Below are positions 42,779 through 51,497 of a stretch of 64,000 bases of DNA, piece by piece. Position numbers and translations under genes: made by a program. Numbering within the stretch: position 1 is the stretch's first letter; every line of letters starts with the position of its first letter. The notes under the pieces were generated by a model that was not told the DNA's origin, did not search any database, and was given only the letters and a program-made list of their open reading frames with translations. The stretch comes from Dryocola sp032000125. Its GTDB lineage: Bacteria > Pseudomonadota > Gammaproteobacteria > Enterobacterales > Enterobacteriaceae. Location: positions 1 through 64,000 of the forward strand of contig DAMALH010000017.1 in the NCBI GenBank assembly GCA_032000125.1, read 5' to 3'.

Positions 42779-43177
42779 TTACTCCATCATCTGCTCCAGC
42801 TTCTCGCGCAGTTCCCCTTCTATCGGCACCGATTTCTGGGTCTTCAGATCTATGCAAACAAACGTCAACAGCGCATCCGCCACGGCCTGCCCTTCTGGCT
42901 CAAGCGTGACGACCTGGCTTAATACGCCGCTCTTGCCGTTTAATTGCTGCAGCTTGCTGGTGATGCGCAGCACATCGCCAAGCACCGCGGGACGCCGATA
43001 GCTGATGTTGATATTCACGACGATAAAAGCGATATGGTGCTCCGTCATCCACTGAAAACCGGCGGACTTCTCCAGACCCTCCCAGCGGGCCTCTTCAAGG
43101 AACTCCAGATAACGCGCGTTATTCACGTGCTGGTAAACATCCATGTGATAACCACGAACTTTGATTTGTGTCTGCAT
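42779..43177 (-). CDS. fadM: FadM, long-chain acyl-CoA thioesterase III
   Basis: FadM (YbaW) hydrolyses long-chain, mainly unsaturated, acyl-CoAs during fatty-acid degradation. The 132-residue hot-dog protein has the 4HBT catalytic motif around Asp13 (GYHMDVYQHVNNARYLEFL). In E. coli it is regulated by FadR; no operator was identified by eye here. Confidence 0.95.
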   Translation of the reverse strand: MQTQIKVRGYHMDVYQHVNNARYLEFLEEARWEGLEKSAGFQWMTEHHIAFIVVNINISYRRPAVLGDVLRITSKLQQLNGKSGVLSQVVTLEPEGQAVADALLTFVCIDLKTQKSVPIEGELREKLEQMME

Positions 43178-43294
43178 AGCGCGATGACCTTTTAATTTTA
43201 ATAAGCAGGTAAGATTCAGGCCGTGCCAACTGGTACGACCTGTGTTTTAGCGTAGCAAAACTTTCTGACTACGCGAGGCAATGCGCATTATCTA

Positions 43295-43681
43295 TCAAAG
43301 TTTGATGCGCGCACGGTTACGTTCCACCAGCGCACTGCCAATCCCTGGCACCTCCTGCAGTTGATCCAGTTCTTTGAACGGCCCGTACTCTTCACGGTAG
43401 CTCACGATGGCCTGGGCCTTTTTCAGCCCCACGCCGTTAATAACCTGAGCCAGCTCTTCGGCGCTTGCGGTGTTGATACTCACCGCGACATCGTCGGCGT
43501 CCGTTGTCTTCAGCTCAGTGGCTTTGGACGGTGGCGCTTTGGCTGCGCTACTTTCCGCCGACGTAGCGAGCTGTGAGGCAGCAACGGTTTTTGCGGCTGC
43601 GGGAGCCGCATGAGCCATTGAGCAGGCCCCCGCACCGGTAAGCGCTAAGATAAGACAAAAAGCTTTTATTCCTGACGTCAT
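43295..43681 (-). CDS. ybaV: YbaV, ComEA-type helix-hairpin-helix protein
   Basis: From ATG 43681 this is a 128-residue secreted protein with a signal peptide (MTSGIKAFCLILALTGAG...AHA). A low-complexity Ala/Ser/Lys linker and two helix-hairpin-helix motifs follow (VSINTASAEELAQVINGVGL; LDQLQEVPGIGSALVER). The HhH fold suggests binding of double-stranded DNA in the periplasm, like ComEA; this is untested in E. coli. It is downstream of ppiD on the same strand. Confidence 0.92.
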   Translation of the reverse strand: MTSGIKAFCLILALTGAGACSMAHAAPAAAKTVAASQLATSAESSAAKAPPSKATELKTTDADDVAVSINTASAEELAQVINGVGLKKAQAIVSYREEYGPFKELDQLQEVPGIGSALVERNRARIKL

Positions 43682-43765
43682 GCTGTTTCCTCCTTGTGTG
43701 TTTAACAGCCAGGCCACCTTACCGGGAGGAGAAAACGCCAACAAATGCCAAAGTCAAAATGTGGA

Positions 43766-43787
43766 AAAGGCCGCGAAAGCGGCCTTT
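43766..43787 (-). terminator. Terminator of ppiD
   Basis: AAAGGCCGC and GCGGCCTTT pair around a GAAA tetraloop (written on the plus strand). On the minus strand it follows ppiD and is trailed by TTCC, so it works as a stem-loop with a T-run inside the stem. Confidence 0.8.
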
Positions 43788-43831
43788 AGTTATTGCACCA
43801 GGTTGCAGCGAACTGCGAGAAACGCTAAGAA

Positions 43832-45706
43832 TTACTGCTGCTGGTCAACGATGTCGCCCATTTTGATCTTCGCTTCTTTATGCAGATTCGTCATCAGCGC
43901 TTCAAAGGCGATTTGGGCGTTGTTCTGGGTAATCCCCTGGACCATCGCTTTTTTCTGTTCCGCAGGCATGGTGCCGGCTTTCACTTCATCCAGCGCTAAC
44001 AGCACTACGTTGCCCTGCATGTCGTTAGCCACGCCGTAACCCGGCTTGTCTTTAGCAGGCAACGGCAGCGTAAAGGCCGCCTGGCTCACCGGATCCTGAC
44101 CCGTGCGGGTCAGCGTTTTGGCCGGGCCGAAGCTTAAACCAGCGGCTGCCATCGCCGCATCGCCTTTGCCCTGCTTCAGTTCAGCAAGCAGCTTATCCGC
44201 CTGCAGTTTTGCCTGCTGTTCGGCTTTCTGATGCTTAACCTGAGCGCTAACCTGCTCGCGCACCTCGGCCAGGGGCTTAACGGCTTCCGCTTTGTGCTCC
44301 GTTATGCGCAGGACAAACGCGCGGTCGCCGTCAACGGTGATGATGTCAGAGTTGCTTCCCGGCGTACCGTTTTCACCTACCAGACCGCCGTTGAAGATCG
44401 CGTCTGAAACAGGTTTAAAGTTTAGCTCTGCCGGCAGGTTATCGTGACCGAACCAGCCAGTCTCAACGGCCTTAACGCCTGCGACCTGTTCAGCACCTGC
44501 AAGGGATTCGTTATCGTTGCTTGCCGCATCGCTCACTTTCTGTTGCAGCGCGTAGTAGGCGTCCAGGGCTTTATCCTGTTTTACTTTAGCGGCAATCGCG
44601 TCGTGAACTTCAGCCAGCGGTTTAGTTTGCTCTGGCTGCACGTCATCCAGGCGAACGACAAGAAAGCCAACGGAAGATTTGATAACGCCGGATAACTGGC
44701 CTTTTTCCTTCAGACCCGCGCTTTTCAATTCGTCAGGCGTGGTGCCCGGCTCCAGCCAGCCCATATCACCGCCGTTACGGGCAGAAATAATATCGGAGGA
44801 TTTCTCTTTCGCCAGCGCCGCGAAGTCGCCGCCTTTGTTCAGTTCATCCAGAACAGCTTTTGCCTGTGCTTCCGTTTTAGTCTGAATCACGCTGTAGCGG
44901 TTACGCTGCGGCTGGGTGAATTCATCCTGATGCTGGTCGTAATAAGACTGAATATCTGTATCCGTTGCTGTTGCCTGCATGGCGGCAGCGTCAAGCTTGA
45001 TGTAGCTGACTTTGAACTGCTCAGGCGCGACGTAGCTGTTTTTGTTCTGCTCATAGCTGCTGGTGATGTCCTGCTCGGAAACCTCCTGCTTCGCTGCCAG
45101 CGCATTTACATCGATAGTTGCTTCGCGCACCAGACGTTCCTGAGCCACCAGCGCGGCCAGCTCGTCGGTTTCGCCAGAGAGCATGAAGTCTGTACCCACC
45201 ACGGCGCCAATAAGCTGCTGCGTGGTCAGTTGATTACGCAGCGCTTGCGCGTACTGATCCGCCGTCATGCCCATATTGCTGATAATGGCTTTATAACGGG
45301 CGTTGTCGAATTTACCGTTGCTCTGGAATGCCGGCTCTTTAAAAATGGCCTGTTTGATTTGTTCGTCGCTGATGCCAAGACCGAGGTGTTTAGCGTACTG
45401 GTCCATCAGGGCTTCATCGATCATACGGTTCAGGACCTGCTGACGCATTTGCTTCATGTAGCCTTCGCTGGAAGCAAGCGCTGAGAACTGTTCACCTAAT
45501 TGCTGTTGCTGGCGATTACGTTCGCTGGCTACCGCATTTTCGAACGGCCCACGACCAATCTCCTGGTCATTCACTTTTGCAGCGTAATTGGCGCTGCCGC
45601 CAATCAGGTAATTACCCACGCCGGTCAAAATGAAAGACACGATAATCAAACCCAGAATGATCTTGAGCACGACGTGGTTCGCCGCCGCGCGTAAATTGTC
45701 CATCAT
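43832..45706 (-). CDS. ppiD: PpiD, membrane-anchored periplasmic chaperone
   Basis: From ATG 45706 PpiD is 624 residues. A single N-terminal helix (about residues 12-34; VVLKIILGLIIVSFILTG) anchors it in the inner membrane. A SurA-like N-terminal chaperone part and one parvulin domain (about 265-355; RNGGDMGWLEPGTTPDEL) follow. It works near the Sec translocon on exported proteins; the parvulin domain is thought to lack isomerase activity. It is followed by ybaV and preceded by hupB. Confidence 0.97.
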   Translation of the reverse strand: MMDNLRAAANHVVLKIILGLIIVSFILTGVGNYLIGGSANYAAKVNDQEIGRGPFENAVASERNRQQQQLGEQFSALASSEGYMKQMRQQVLNRMIDEALMDQYAKHLGLGISDEQIKQAIFKEPAFQSNGKFDNARYKAIISNMGMTADQYAQALRNQLTTQQLIGAVVGTDFMLSGETDELAALVAQERLVREATIDVNALAAKQEVSEQDITSSYEQNKNSYVAPEQFKVSYIKLDAAAMQATATDTDIQSYYDQHQDEFTQPQRNRYSVIQTKTEAQAKAVLDELNKGGDFAALAKEKSSDIISARNGGDMGWLEPGTTPDELKSAGLKEKGQLSGVIKSSVGFLVVRLDDVQPEQTKPLAEVHDAIAAKVKQDKALDAYYALQQKVSDAASNDNESLAGAEQVAGVKAVETGWFGHDNLPAELNFKPVSDAIFNGGLVGENGTPGSNSDIITVDGDRAFVLRITEHKAEAVKPLAEVREQVSAQVKHQKAEQQAKLQADKLLAELKQGKGDAAMAAAGLSFGPAKTLTRTGQDPVSQAAFTLPLPAKDKPGYGVANDMQGNVVLLALDEVKAGTMPAEQKKAMVQGITQNNAQIAFEALMTNLHKEAKIKMGDIVDQQQ

Positions 45707-45865
45707 GGTGTAACAACACTCCGCTGTAGTGTGATTGGTAAACCCTGCGCAGCTGTTATGGCATCCTTGCGAACGCTCGTTACTCGCTACTGCGCGCAAG
45801 AGGGTATTGTGACAAGAAACCCGCCTCAAATCATCAGGCATGCGTAAAATTAGGACACCAGAAAC

Positions 45866-45891
45866 AAAAAAGGCACATCTGTTGATGCGCC
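45866..45891 (-). terminator. Terminator of hupB
   Basis: On the minus strand GGCGCATC pairs with GATGTGCC (one G-T pair) around an AACA loop, followed by TTTTTT. It begins 45 bp after the hupB stop. Confidence 0.9.
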
Positions 45892-45935
45892 CCTGACAAA
45901 GCTTTACGGATTATGTCAATAAACTGGTCGAAAAC

Positions 45936-46208
45936 TCAGTTAACCGCATCTTTCAGCGCTTTACCCGCACGGAATCCTGGGACTTTCGCTGCAGCGATAG
46001 TGATTTCTTTGCCGGTCTGAGGGTTGCGGCCTGTACGGGCAGCACGCTCTTTAACGGCAAAAGTACCGAAACCAACCAGTGCTACGTCTTCCCCGGACTG
46101 CAGAGATTCAGTAACAGAAGCGATCACAGCATCTAACGCACGTCCAGCCGCAGCTTTAGAAATATCAGCGCCTGCGGCAATTTTGTCTATCAGTTGAGAT
46201 TTATTCAC
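45936..46208 (-). CDS. hupB: HU-beta nucleoid protein
   Basis: HupB is the 90-residue beta subunit of the HU DNA-bending protein. The sequence MNKSQLIDKIAAGADISKAA and the DNA-binding arm RTGRNPQTGKEI are diagnostic. It is downstream of lon on the same strand, as in E. coli. Confidence 0.99.
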   Translation of the reverse strand: MNKSQLIDKIAAGADISKAAAGRALDAVIASVTESLQSGEDVALVGFGTFAVKERAARTGRNPQTGKEITIAAAKVPGFRAGKALKDAVN

Positions 46209-46348
46209 TCTTCTCTTCCTCTCGTTATTATTTATATCGTACCTGTTTCCTTAAAAGTACGACCGCGCAGCAGTTATATCAGGCCTGTCATGGTCACACA
46301 ACATCCGTTGTTCGCGACATACCTAACCGCTGTCTAACTTAGCGATAC

Positions 46349-46385
46349 AAAAAAAAGCTGGCAAGTGACAATTCACCTGACAGCT
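46349..46385 (-). terminator. Terminator of lon
   Basis: On the minus strand AGCTG and CAGCT close a stem with inner GTGA/TCAC pairs, followed by a run of eight T residues. It begins about 33 bp after the lon stop codon. Confidence 0.88.
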
Positions 46386-46417
46386 CCGATTTTATTGACC
46401 GTATTTGCGTCAGGTCA

Positions 46418-48772
46418 CTATTTTGCGGTCACAACCTGCATTCCGTACGGCTCATTCTGCAATGCAAGCGCCAGAACTTCCTCGATACGTTTTACCGGGT
46501 GGATAGCCAGATCGGCAATCACGTTGTCCGGAATTTCTTCCAGATCGCGTTTGTTTTCGTCCGGAATCAGCACGGTTTTAATCCCGCCGCGGTGGGCCGC
46601 GAGCAATTTTTCTTTCAAACCGCCAATCGGCAGAACCTGGCCACGCAGAGTAATTTCACCGGTCATTGCCACGTCCGCACGTACCGGGTTACCTGTCAGA
46701 CAGGAAACCAGCGCGGTACACATTGCAATACCCGCGCTTGGGCCATCTTTCGGCGTAGCGCCTTCCGGTACGTGAACGTGGATATCACGTTTTTCGTAGA
46801 AGTCGCCGTTGATGCCCAATTTTTCCGCGCGAGCGCGAACAACGGTCAGCGCAGCCTGGATAGATTCCTGCATGACTTCACCTAACGAACCGGTGTAGGT
46901 CAGCTTGCCTTTACCCGGCACGCACGCGGTTTCGATAGTCAGCAGATCGCCGCCCACTTCCGTCCACGCAAGGCCAGTTACCTGCCCTACGCGGTTTTCG
47001 CTGTCCGCACGGCCATAATCAAAGCGCTGAACCCCCAGGAAATCCTTCAGGTTGGCATCGTTGATGGTGATGTGCTTGAGCGTCTTATCCAGCAGCAACT
47101 GTTTAACCGCTTTGCGGCACAGCTTGGAGATTTCACGCTCCAGGCTACGTACGCCAGCCTCGCGGGTGTAGTAACGGATAATGCCGGTAATGGCGCTGTC
47201 TTCTACCGTTAGCTCGGTTTTTTTCAGGGCGTTACGTTCAATCTGCTTCGGCAGCAGGTGCTGCTTCGCAATGTTCAACTTCTCGTCTTCGGTATAACCG
47301 GACAGGCGGATAACTTCCATACGATCCAGCAGAGGAGCCGGAATATTCATGGAGTTAGACGTGGCAACAAACATCACGTCGCTAAGATCGTAGTCCACTT
47401 CAAGGTAGTGATCGTTAAAGGCGACGTTCTGTTCTGGATCAAGTACTTCCAGCAGTGCAGACGCCGGATCGCCACGCATATCCGAAGACATTTTGTCGAT
47501 CTCGTCCAGCAAGAACAGCGGGTTTTTAACGCCCACTTTCGCCATTTTCTGAATCAGCTTGCCCGGCATCGACCCAATGTAGGTACGACGGTGGCCGCGA
47601 ATTTCAGCTTCATCGCGCACGCCGCCCAGCGCCATACGAATATATTTACGCCCGGTCGCTCTTGCGATGGACTGGCCCAGGGACGTTTTACCTACCCCAG
47701 GAGGCCCTACCAGGCACAGAATTGGCCCTTTGAGCTTGTTGACGCGGCTTTGCACGGCGAGGTATTCCAGAATGCGATCTTTCACGCGTTCCAGACCATA
47801 GTGGTCAGTATCCAGAACTTCCTGAGCCTGACGCAGGTCTTTTTTCACCTTGCTGCGCGCGTTCCACGGCACCTGCACCATCCAGTCGATGTAGCCGCGC
47901 ACGACGGTTGCTTCCGCAGACATTGGCGACATCATCTTCAGCTTTTGCAGTTCCGCTTCGGTTTTTTCACGCGCCTCTTTCGGCATTTTCGCCGCGTCGA
48001 TTTTGCGTTTCAGCGCTTCGTTTTCATCCGGCGCGTCGTCCATTTCGCCCAGTTCTTTCTGAATCGCTTTCATTTGCTCATTCAGATAGTACTCGCGCTG
48101 GCTCTTTTCCATCTGCTTTTTAACGCGGTTGCGAATGCGTTTCTCAACCTGCAGCAGATCGATTTCCGATTCCATCATCGCCATCAGATATTCAAGACGT
48201 TCGTTAATATCGGACATCTCAAGCACTGACTGTTTATCCGTTAATTTCAACGGCATATGTGCAGCGATAGTGTCTGCCAGACGTGCAGGATCGTCGATGC
48301 TATTAAGCGACGTCAGCACTTCCGGCGGGATTTTTTTATTCAGCTTGATGTAGCCTTCAAACTGGTTAATGGCCGTGCGTACCAGGACTTCCTGCTCGCG
48401 CTCTTCAATAACCGGCGAGTCGAGGTATTCGGCCTGGGCTGCAAAATGATCGCCATTGTCAGACAAGGTGGTAATGCGCGCGCGCTGTAAACCTTCCACC
48501 AGCACTTTTACCGTGCCGTCCGGCAGCTTCAGCATCTGCAAAATAGAGGCAACGGTGCCCACCGAGAACAGGTCATTCACACCCGGCTCATCCGTTGAGG
48601 CCTCTTTTTGCGCCACCAGCATGATTTTTTTATCGTGGTCCATGGCTGCTTCCAGGCAGCGAATGGATTTTTCACGCCCGACAAACAATGGAATAACCAT
48701 GTGCGGATAAACCACCACATCGCGCAATGGCAATACGGGGATTTCAATGCGTTCAGAACGCTCAGGATTCAT
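46418..48772 (-). CDS. lon: Lon ATP-dependent protease
   Basis: Lon degrades misfolded and specific regulatory proteins. The length is 784 residues, as in E. coli. The N-terminal substrate-binding domain, the AAA+ module (GPPGVGKTSLGQS) and the Ser-Lys protease domain (catalytic Ser in KDGPSAGIAM) are intact. The start MNPERSERIEIPVLPLRDVV is canonical after AGAGAGCTCT. It is expressed from a sigma-32 promoter at 49047-49073. Its leader here contains a 191-bp repeat. Confidence 0.99.
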   Translation of the reverse strand: MNPERSERIEIPVLPLRDVVVYPHMVIPLFVGREKSIRCLEAAMDHDKKIMLVAQKEASTDEPGVNDLFSVGTVASILQMLKLPDGTVKVLVEGLQRARITTLSDNGDHFAAQAEYLDSPVIEEREQEVLVRTAINQFEGYIKLNKKIPPEVLTSLNSIDDPARLADTIAAHMPLKLTDKQSVLEMSDINERLEYLMAMMESEIDLLQVEKRIRNRVKKQMEKSQREYYLNEQMKAIQKELGEMDDAPDENEALKRKIDAAKMPKEAREKTEAELQKLKMMSPMSAEATVVRGYIDWMVQVPWNARSKVKKDLRQAQEVLDTDHYGLERVKDRILEYLAVQSRVNKLKGPILCLVGPPGVGKTSLGQSIARATGRKYIRMALGGVRDEAEIRGHRRTYIGSMPGKLIQKMAKVGVKNPLFLLDEIDKMSSDMRGDPASALLEVLDPEQNVAFNDHYLEVDYDLSDVMFVATSNSMNIPAPLLDRMEVIRLSGYTEDEKLNIAKQHLLPKQIERNALKKTELTVEDSAITGIIRYYTREAGVRSLEREISKLCRKAVKQLLLDKTLKHITINDANLKDFLGVQRFDYGRADSENRVGQVTGLAWTEVGGDLLTIETACVPGKGKLTYTGSLGEVMQESIQAALTVVRARAEKLGINGDFYEKRDIHVHVPEGATPKDGPSAGIAMCTALVSCLTGNPVRADVAMTGEITLRGQVLPIGGLKEKLLAAHRGGIKTVLIPDENKRDLEEIPDNVIADLAIHPVKRIEEVLALALQNEPYGMQVVTAK

Positions 48773-48828
48773 AGAGCTCTCTCTTAGTTTAATTTCCGCC
48801 AGGTGATGGGGCGATGCCTCCGCTCTTT

Positions 48829-49019
48829 ATACCTCAAATCATTCAAGTTGCAGGACAAAAACGCCAGGCGTTTTTGAACAGCCGAAGTCTGACCCGTAGG
48901 GACGAGGCCTCAACCGAGTAACGCGACAGGCCCAATAATCCCCAGGAGCATAGCTAACTATGTGACTGGAATGATATGGGTGCAGCCAACGCGCCCGCAG
49001 CTTGAAGGATGACAGGTAT
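48829..49019 (-). repeat. ERIC/IRU-like repeat in the lon leader
   Basis: This 191-bp element has imperfect terminal inverted repeats: left ATACCTCAAATCATTCAAGT and right end reading ATACCTGTCATCCTTCAAGC on the other strand. Its inner part carries ATCCCCAGGAGCATAG and GTGACTGGAATGA, close to the ERIC core (ATCCCCAGGAGCTTAC; GTGACTGGGGTGA). It lies between the sigma-32 promoter and the start codon, so it is transcribed as part of the lon 5'UTR. Confidence 0.75.
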
Positions 49020-49046
49020 CATGGCATCACCAGCAAGTAAGTCAGT

Positions 49047-49073
49047 ATATGGGGATGTTTCCCGGGCATTCAA
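49047..49073 (-). promoter_or_regulatory. Sigma-32 promoter of lon
   Basis: On the minus strand TTGAATGC (complement of 49066-49073) and CCCCATAT (complement of 49047-49054) match the E. coli lon heat-shock promoter almost base for base, with the GAAACATCCCCATATACTGA block conserved. Confidence 0.92.
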
Positions 49074-49093
49074 TGCCGGAAAGCAGGAAAAAT

Positions 49094-49121
49094 AAAAGGG
49101 GGATAAAAATCCCCCTTTTTT
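49094..49121 (-). terminator. Terminator of clpPX
   Basis: GGGGGAT and ATCCCCC pair across a short AAA loop, and both sides have T- or A-runs. It lies 28 bp after the clpX stop on the minus strand. Confidence 0.9.
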
Positions 49122-49148
49122 AACTAACTGACTGGTTATTTTGGCGAA

Positions 49149-50423
49149 TTATTCACCGGATGCCTGCTGTGCTTCAGGCTTACCGTAAATTAATAACGGC
49201 TTGGTCTGGCCGTCGATCACCGCCTCATCGATAACCACTTTTTCGACATCTTCCATGGAAGGAAGGTCGTACATGGTATCGAGCAGCGCGCCTTCAACGA
49301 TAGAACGCAGGCCGCGGGCGCCGGTTTTACGCGCCATCGCTTTCTTGGCGATAGCATCCAGCGCTTCGTCGCGGAACTCCAGCTCCACGCCTTCCAGATT
49401 AAACAACGCCTGGTACTGCTTGGTTAGGGCGTTTTTCGGCTCTCTCAGAATCTGGATCAGGGCCTCTTCGCTCAGCTCGCTCAGCGTGGCAACGACCGGT
49501 AAACGACCGATAAACTCAGGGATCAGACCAAATTTGATCAGATCTTCAGGCTCGACCTGGCCCAGCAGCTGGCCTTCGCTCGCTTTCTCAGACTTGCCTT
49601 TTACCGTCGCGCCAAAGCCAATGCCTGAACCGGTTTCAACACGGTTTGCAATCACTTTGTCGAGGCCGGCAAACGCACCGCCGCAGATAAACAGGATTTT
49701 GGATGTATCAACCTGCAGGAATTCTTGCTGCGGATGCTTACGGCCGCCCTGCGGCGGAACCGCGGCTACGGTGCCTTCAATCAGCTTCAGCAACGCCTGC
49801 TGCACGCCTTCACCGGACACGTCACGCGTGATGGACGGGTTGTCAGATTTGCGGGAGATTTTATCAATCTCATCGATATAAACGATACCGCGCTGTGCTT
49901 TCTGCACGTCGTAGTCGCATTTCTGCAGCAGCTTCTGAATGATGTTTTCCACATCTTCACCCACATAGCCCGCTTCGGTAAGCGTGGTGGCATCTGCCAT
50001 GGTGAAAGGGACATCCAGCAAACGCGCCAGGGTTTCAGCCAGCAGGGTTTTCCCGCTACCCGTCGGCCCAATGAGCAGAATGTTACTTTTACCCAGCTCG
50101 ATGCCGTTGGTGCTGTCGCCGTTGCGCAGGCGTTTGTAGTGGTTATAAACCGCCACCGCCAGTACCTTTTTCGCCTGTTCCTGGCCAATGACGTAGTCAT
50201 CAAGGTGGTGACGGATTTCATGTGGTGTCGGTAGCGCGCTACGCTCACGGTGCGGCGCCACTTCTTTAATCTCTTCGCGAATAATGTCGTTACATAAATC
50301 GACACACTCATCGCAGATATACACTGACGGCCCGGCAATCAGTTTACGCACTTCATGCTGGCTTTTGCCGCAAAAAGAGCAGTACAGAAGTTTGCCTGAA
50401 CCGTCTTTGCGCTTATCTGTCAT
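49149..50423 (-). CDS. clpX: ClpX, ATPase subunit of ClpXP
   Basis: ClpX unfolds tagged proteins and feeds them to ClpP. The 424-residue protein has an N-terminal zinc-binding domain (Cys15, Cys18, then CDECVDLC), Walker A GPTGSGKT, Walker B IVYIDEIDKI and the ClpP-contacting IGF loop (seen as SGIGFGA). It follows clpP, 133 bp downstream, as in E. coli. Confidence 0.99.
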   Translation of the reverse strand: MTDKRKDGSGKLLYCSFCGKSQHEVRKLIAGPSVYICDECVDLCNDIIREEIKEVAPHRERSALPTPHEIRHHLDDYVIGQEQAKKVLAVAVYNHYKRLRNGDSTNGIELGKSNILLIGPTGSGKTLLAETLARLLDVPFTMADATTLTEAGYVGEDVENIIQKLLQKCDYDVQKAQRGIVYIDEIDKISRKSDNPSITRDVSGEGVQQALLKLIEGTVAAVPPQGGRKHPQQEFLQVDTSKILFICGGAFAGLDKVIANRVETGSGIGFGATVKGKSEKASEGQLLGQVEPEDLIKFGLIPEFIGRLPVVATLSELSEEALIQILREPKNALTKQYQALFNLEGVELEFRDEALDAIAKKAMARKTGARGLRSIVEGALLDTMYDLPSMEDVEKVVIDEAVIDGQTKPLLIYGKPEAQQASGE

Positions 50424-50556
50424 AAAGTCAAAACCTCTTTTCTGTTTCTTTGCACCGTTCAGAACGACGCAAGTGCCATTATTGCGGCACAGCCAATCTA
50501 AGCGGGAAGCCGGGCCACTACTTTTACTATAGTATATGACCCGCTGTTTTCGGGCA

Positions 50557-51180
50557 TTAGTTACGGTGAGTCAGGATTGAGTCAACTAAGCCATACTCTA
50601 CCGCTTCGCTGGCAGCGAGGAAACGGTCGCGCTCGGTGTCTCTTTCGATTTCTTCAAGAGATTTGCCGGTGTGTTGCGCCATAAGTTCGTTCATACGGGC
50701 TTTCACTTTCAGGATTTCACGGGCGTGGATTTCGATGTCCGTCGCCTGGCCCTGGTAGCCGCCCAGCGGCTGGTGAATCATCACCCGCGAGTTAGGCAGG
50801 CAGAAACGCTTGCCTTTCGCTCCGGCGGTCAGCAGGAAAGCTCCCATAGAGCAAGCTTGCCCCATACAGATAGTGCTGACGTCCGGCTTGATAAATTGCA
50901 TAGTGTCGTAGATAGACATACCTGCCGTAATTACGCCACCCGGTGAGTTAATGTAGAGATAGATGTCTTTTTCCGGGTTTTCCGCTTCCAGAAACAGCAT
51001 CTGCGCCACAATCAGGTTAGCCATATGATCTTCGACCTGTCCGGTCATGAAGATGACACGTTCCTTGAGCAGACGGGAATAAATATCGTATGAACGCTCA
51101 CCACGCGATGTCTGTTCCACAACCATCGGCACCAGCGCCATATGGGGTGCTAATTGATCTCGTTCGCCACTGTATGACAT
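50557..51180 (-). CDS. clpP: ClpP, proteolytic subunit of ClpXP/ClpAP
   Basis: ClpP is the serine protease barrel. The 207-residue precursor has a short propeptide that is autocleaved. The catalytic serine lies in MGQACSMGAFLL and the histidine in VMIHQPLGG. The start MSYSGERDQLAPHMALVPMV is canonical and follows a GGAGACGG site. A sigma-32 promoter lies about 145 bp upstream. Confidence 0.99.
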   Translation of the reverse strand: MSYSGERDQLAPHMALVPMVVEQTSRGERSYDIYSRLLKERVIFMTGQVEDHMANLIVAQMLFLEAENPEKDIYLYINSPGGVITAGMSIYDTMQFIKPDVSTICMGQACSMGAFLLTAGAKGKRFCLPNSRVMIHQPLGGYQGQATDIEIHAREILKVKARMNELMAQHTGKSLEEIERDTERDRFLAASEAVEYGLVDSILTHRN

Positions 51181-51323
51181 TTCCGTCTCCTGGAGTAATT
51201 AAGCCTTCTAACCTACTGTACTGATTCTACTTGAGACGCGAAAAGAAGACTACGCTCCTTGCGCCCGTTGCCTGTCATGGACGGATTATCAGTCAGGGTT
51301 GTGTTTTGGAGCCATGCTCAACG

Positions 51324-51352
51324 TTATGGGGATGGCTTCGCCCTGTTTCAAG
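51324..51352 (-). promoter_or_regulatory. Sigma-32 promoter of clpPX
   Basis: On the minus strand CTTGAAA (complement of 51346-51352) and CCCCATAA (complement of 51324-51331) match the sigma-32 consensus with a 14-bp spacer. The rest of the 317-bp tig-clpP gap holds the tig terminator and nothing else I recognise. Confidence 0.9.
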
Positions 51353-51425
51353 CATAACAACCTTTTCTTGATACGCTAACCCTGAAAGTTCGTATTATTC
51401 GTCGTAAAAATGCCATTCGCTGGAT

Positions 51426-51458
51426 AAAAAAAGCCCGCCACCGGGAAGTGACGGGCTT
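51426..51458 (-). terminator. Terminator of tig
   Basis: AAGCCCG and CGGGCTT close a stem with inner CAC/GTG pairs and, on the minus strand, a run of T residues follows. It lies 40 bp after the tig stop. Confidence 0.9.
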
Positions 51459-51497
51459 GATGCAGCAATCTTCTGGCAGCGATGCCAAAAATTACGC

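Larger units (their letters stand above)
48773..49148. other. lon-clpX intergenic region
   Basis: This 376-bp region holds, from clpX towards lon, the clpX terminator (49094-49121), the sigma-32 promoter of lon (49047-49073), the 191-bp ERIC/IRU-like repeat (48829-49019) and the conserved proximal leader ACCTGGCGGAAATTAAACT before the lon start. Confidence 0.9.

Noticed and set aside
47258..48229. 323-codon open frame on the plus strand opposite lon
   Set aside because: Antisense of a highly conserved gene, with no independent start signal.
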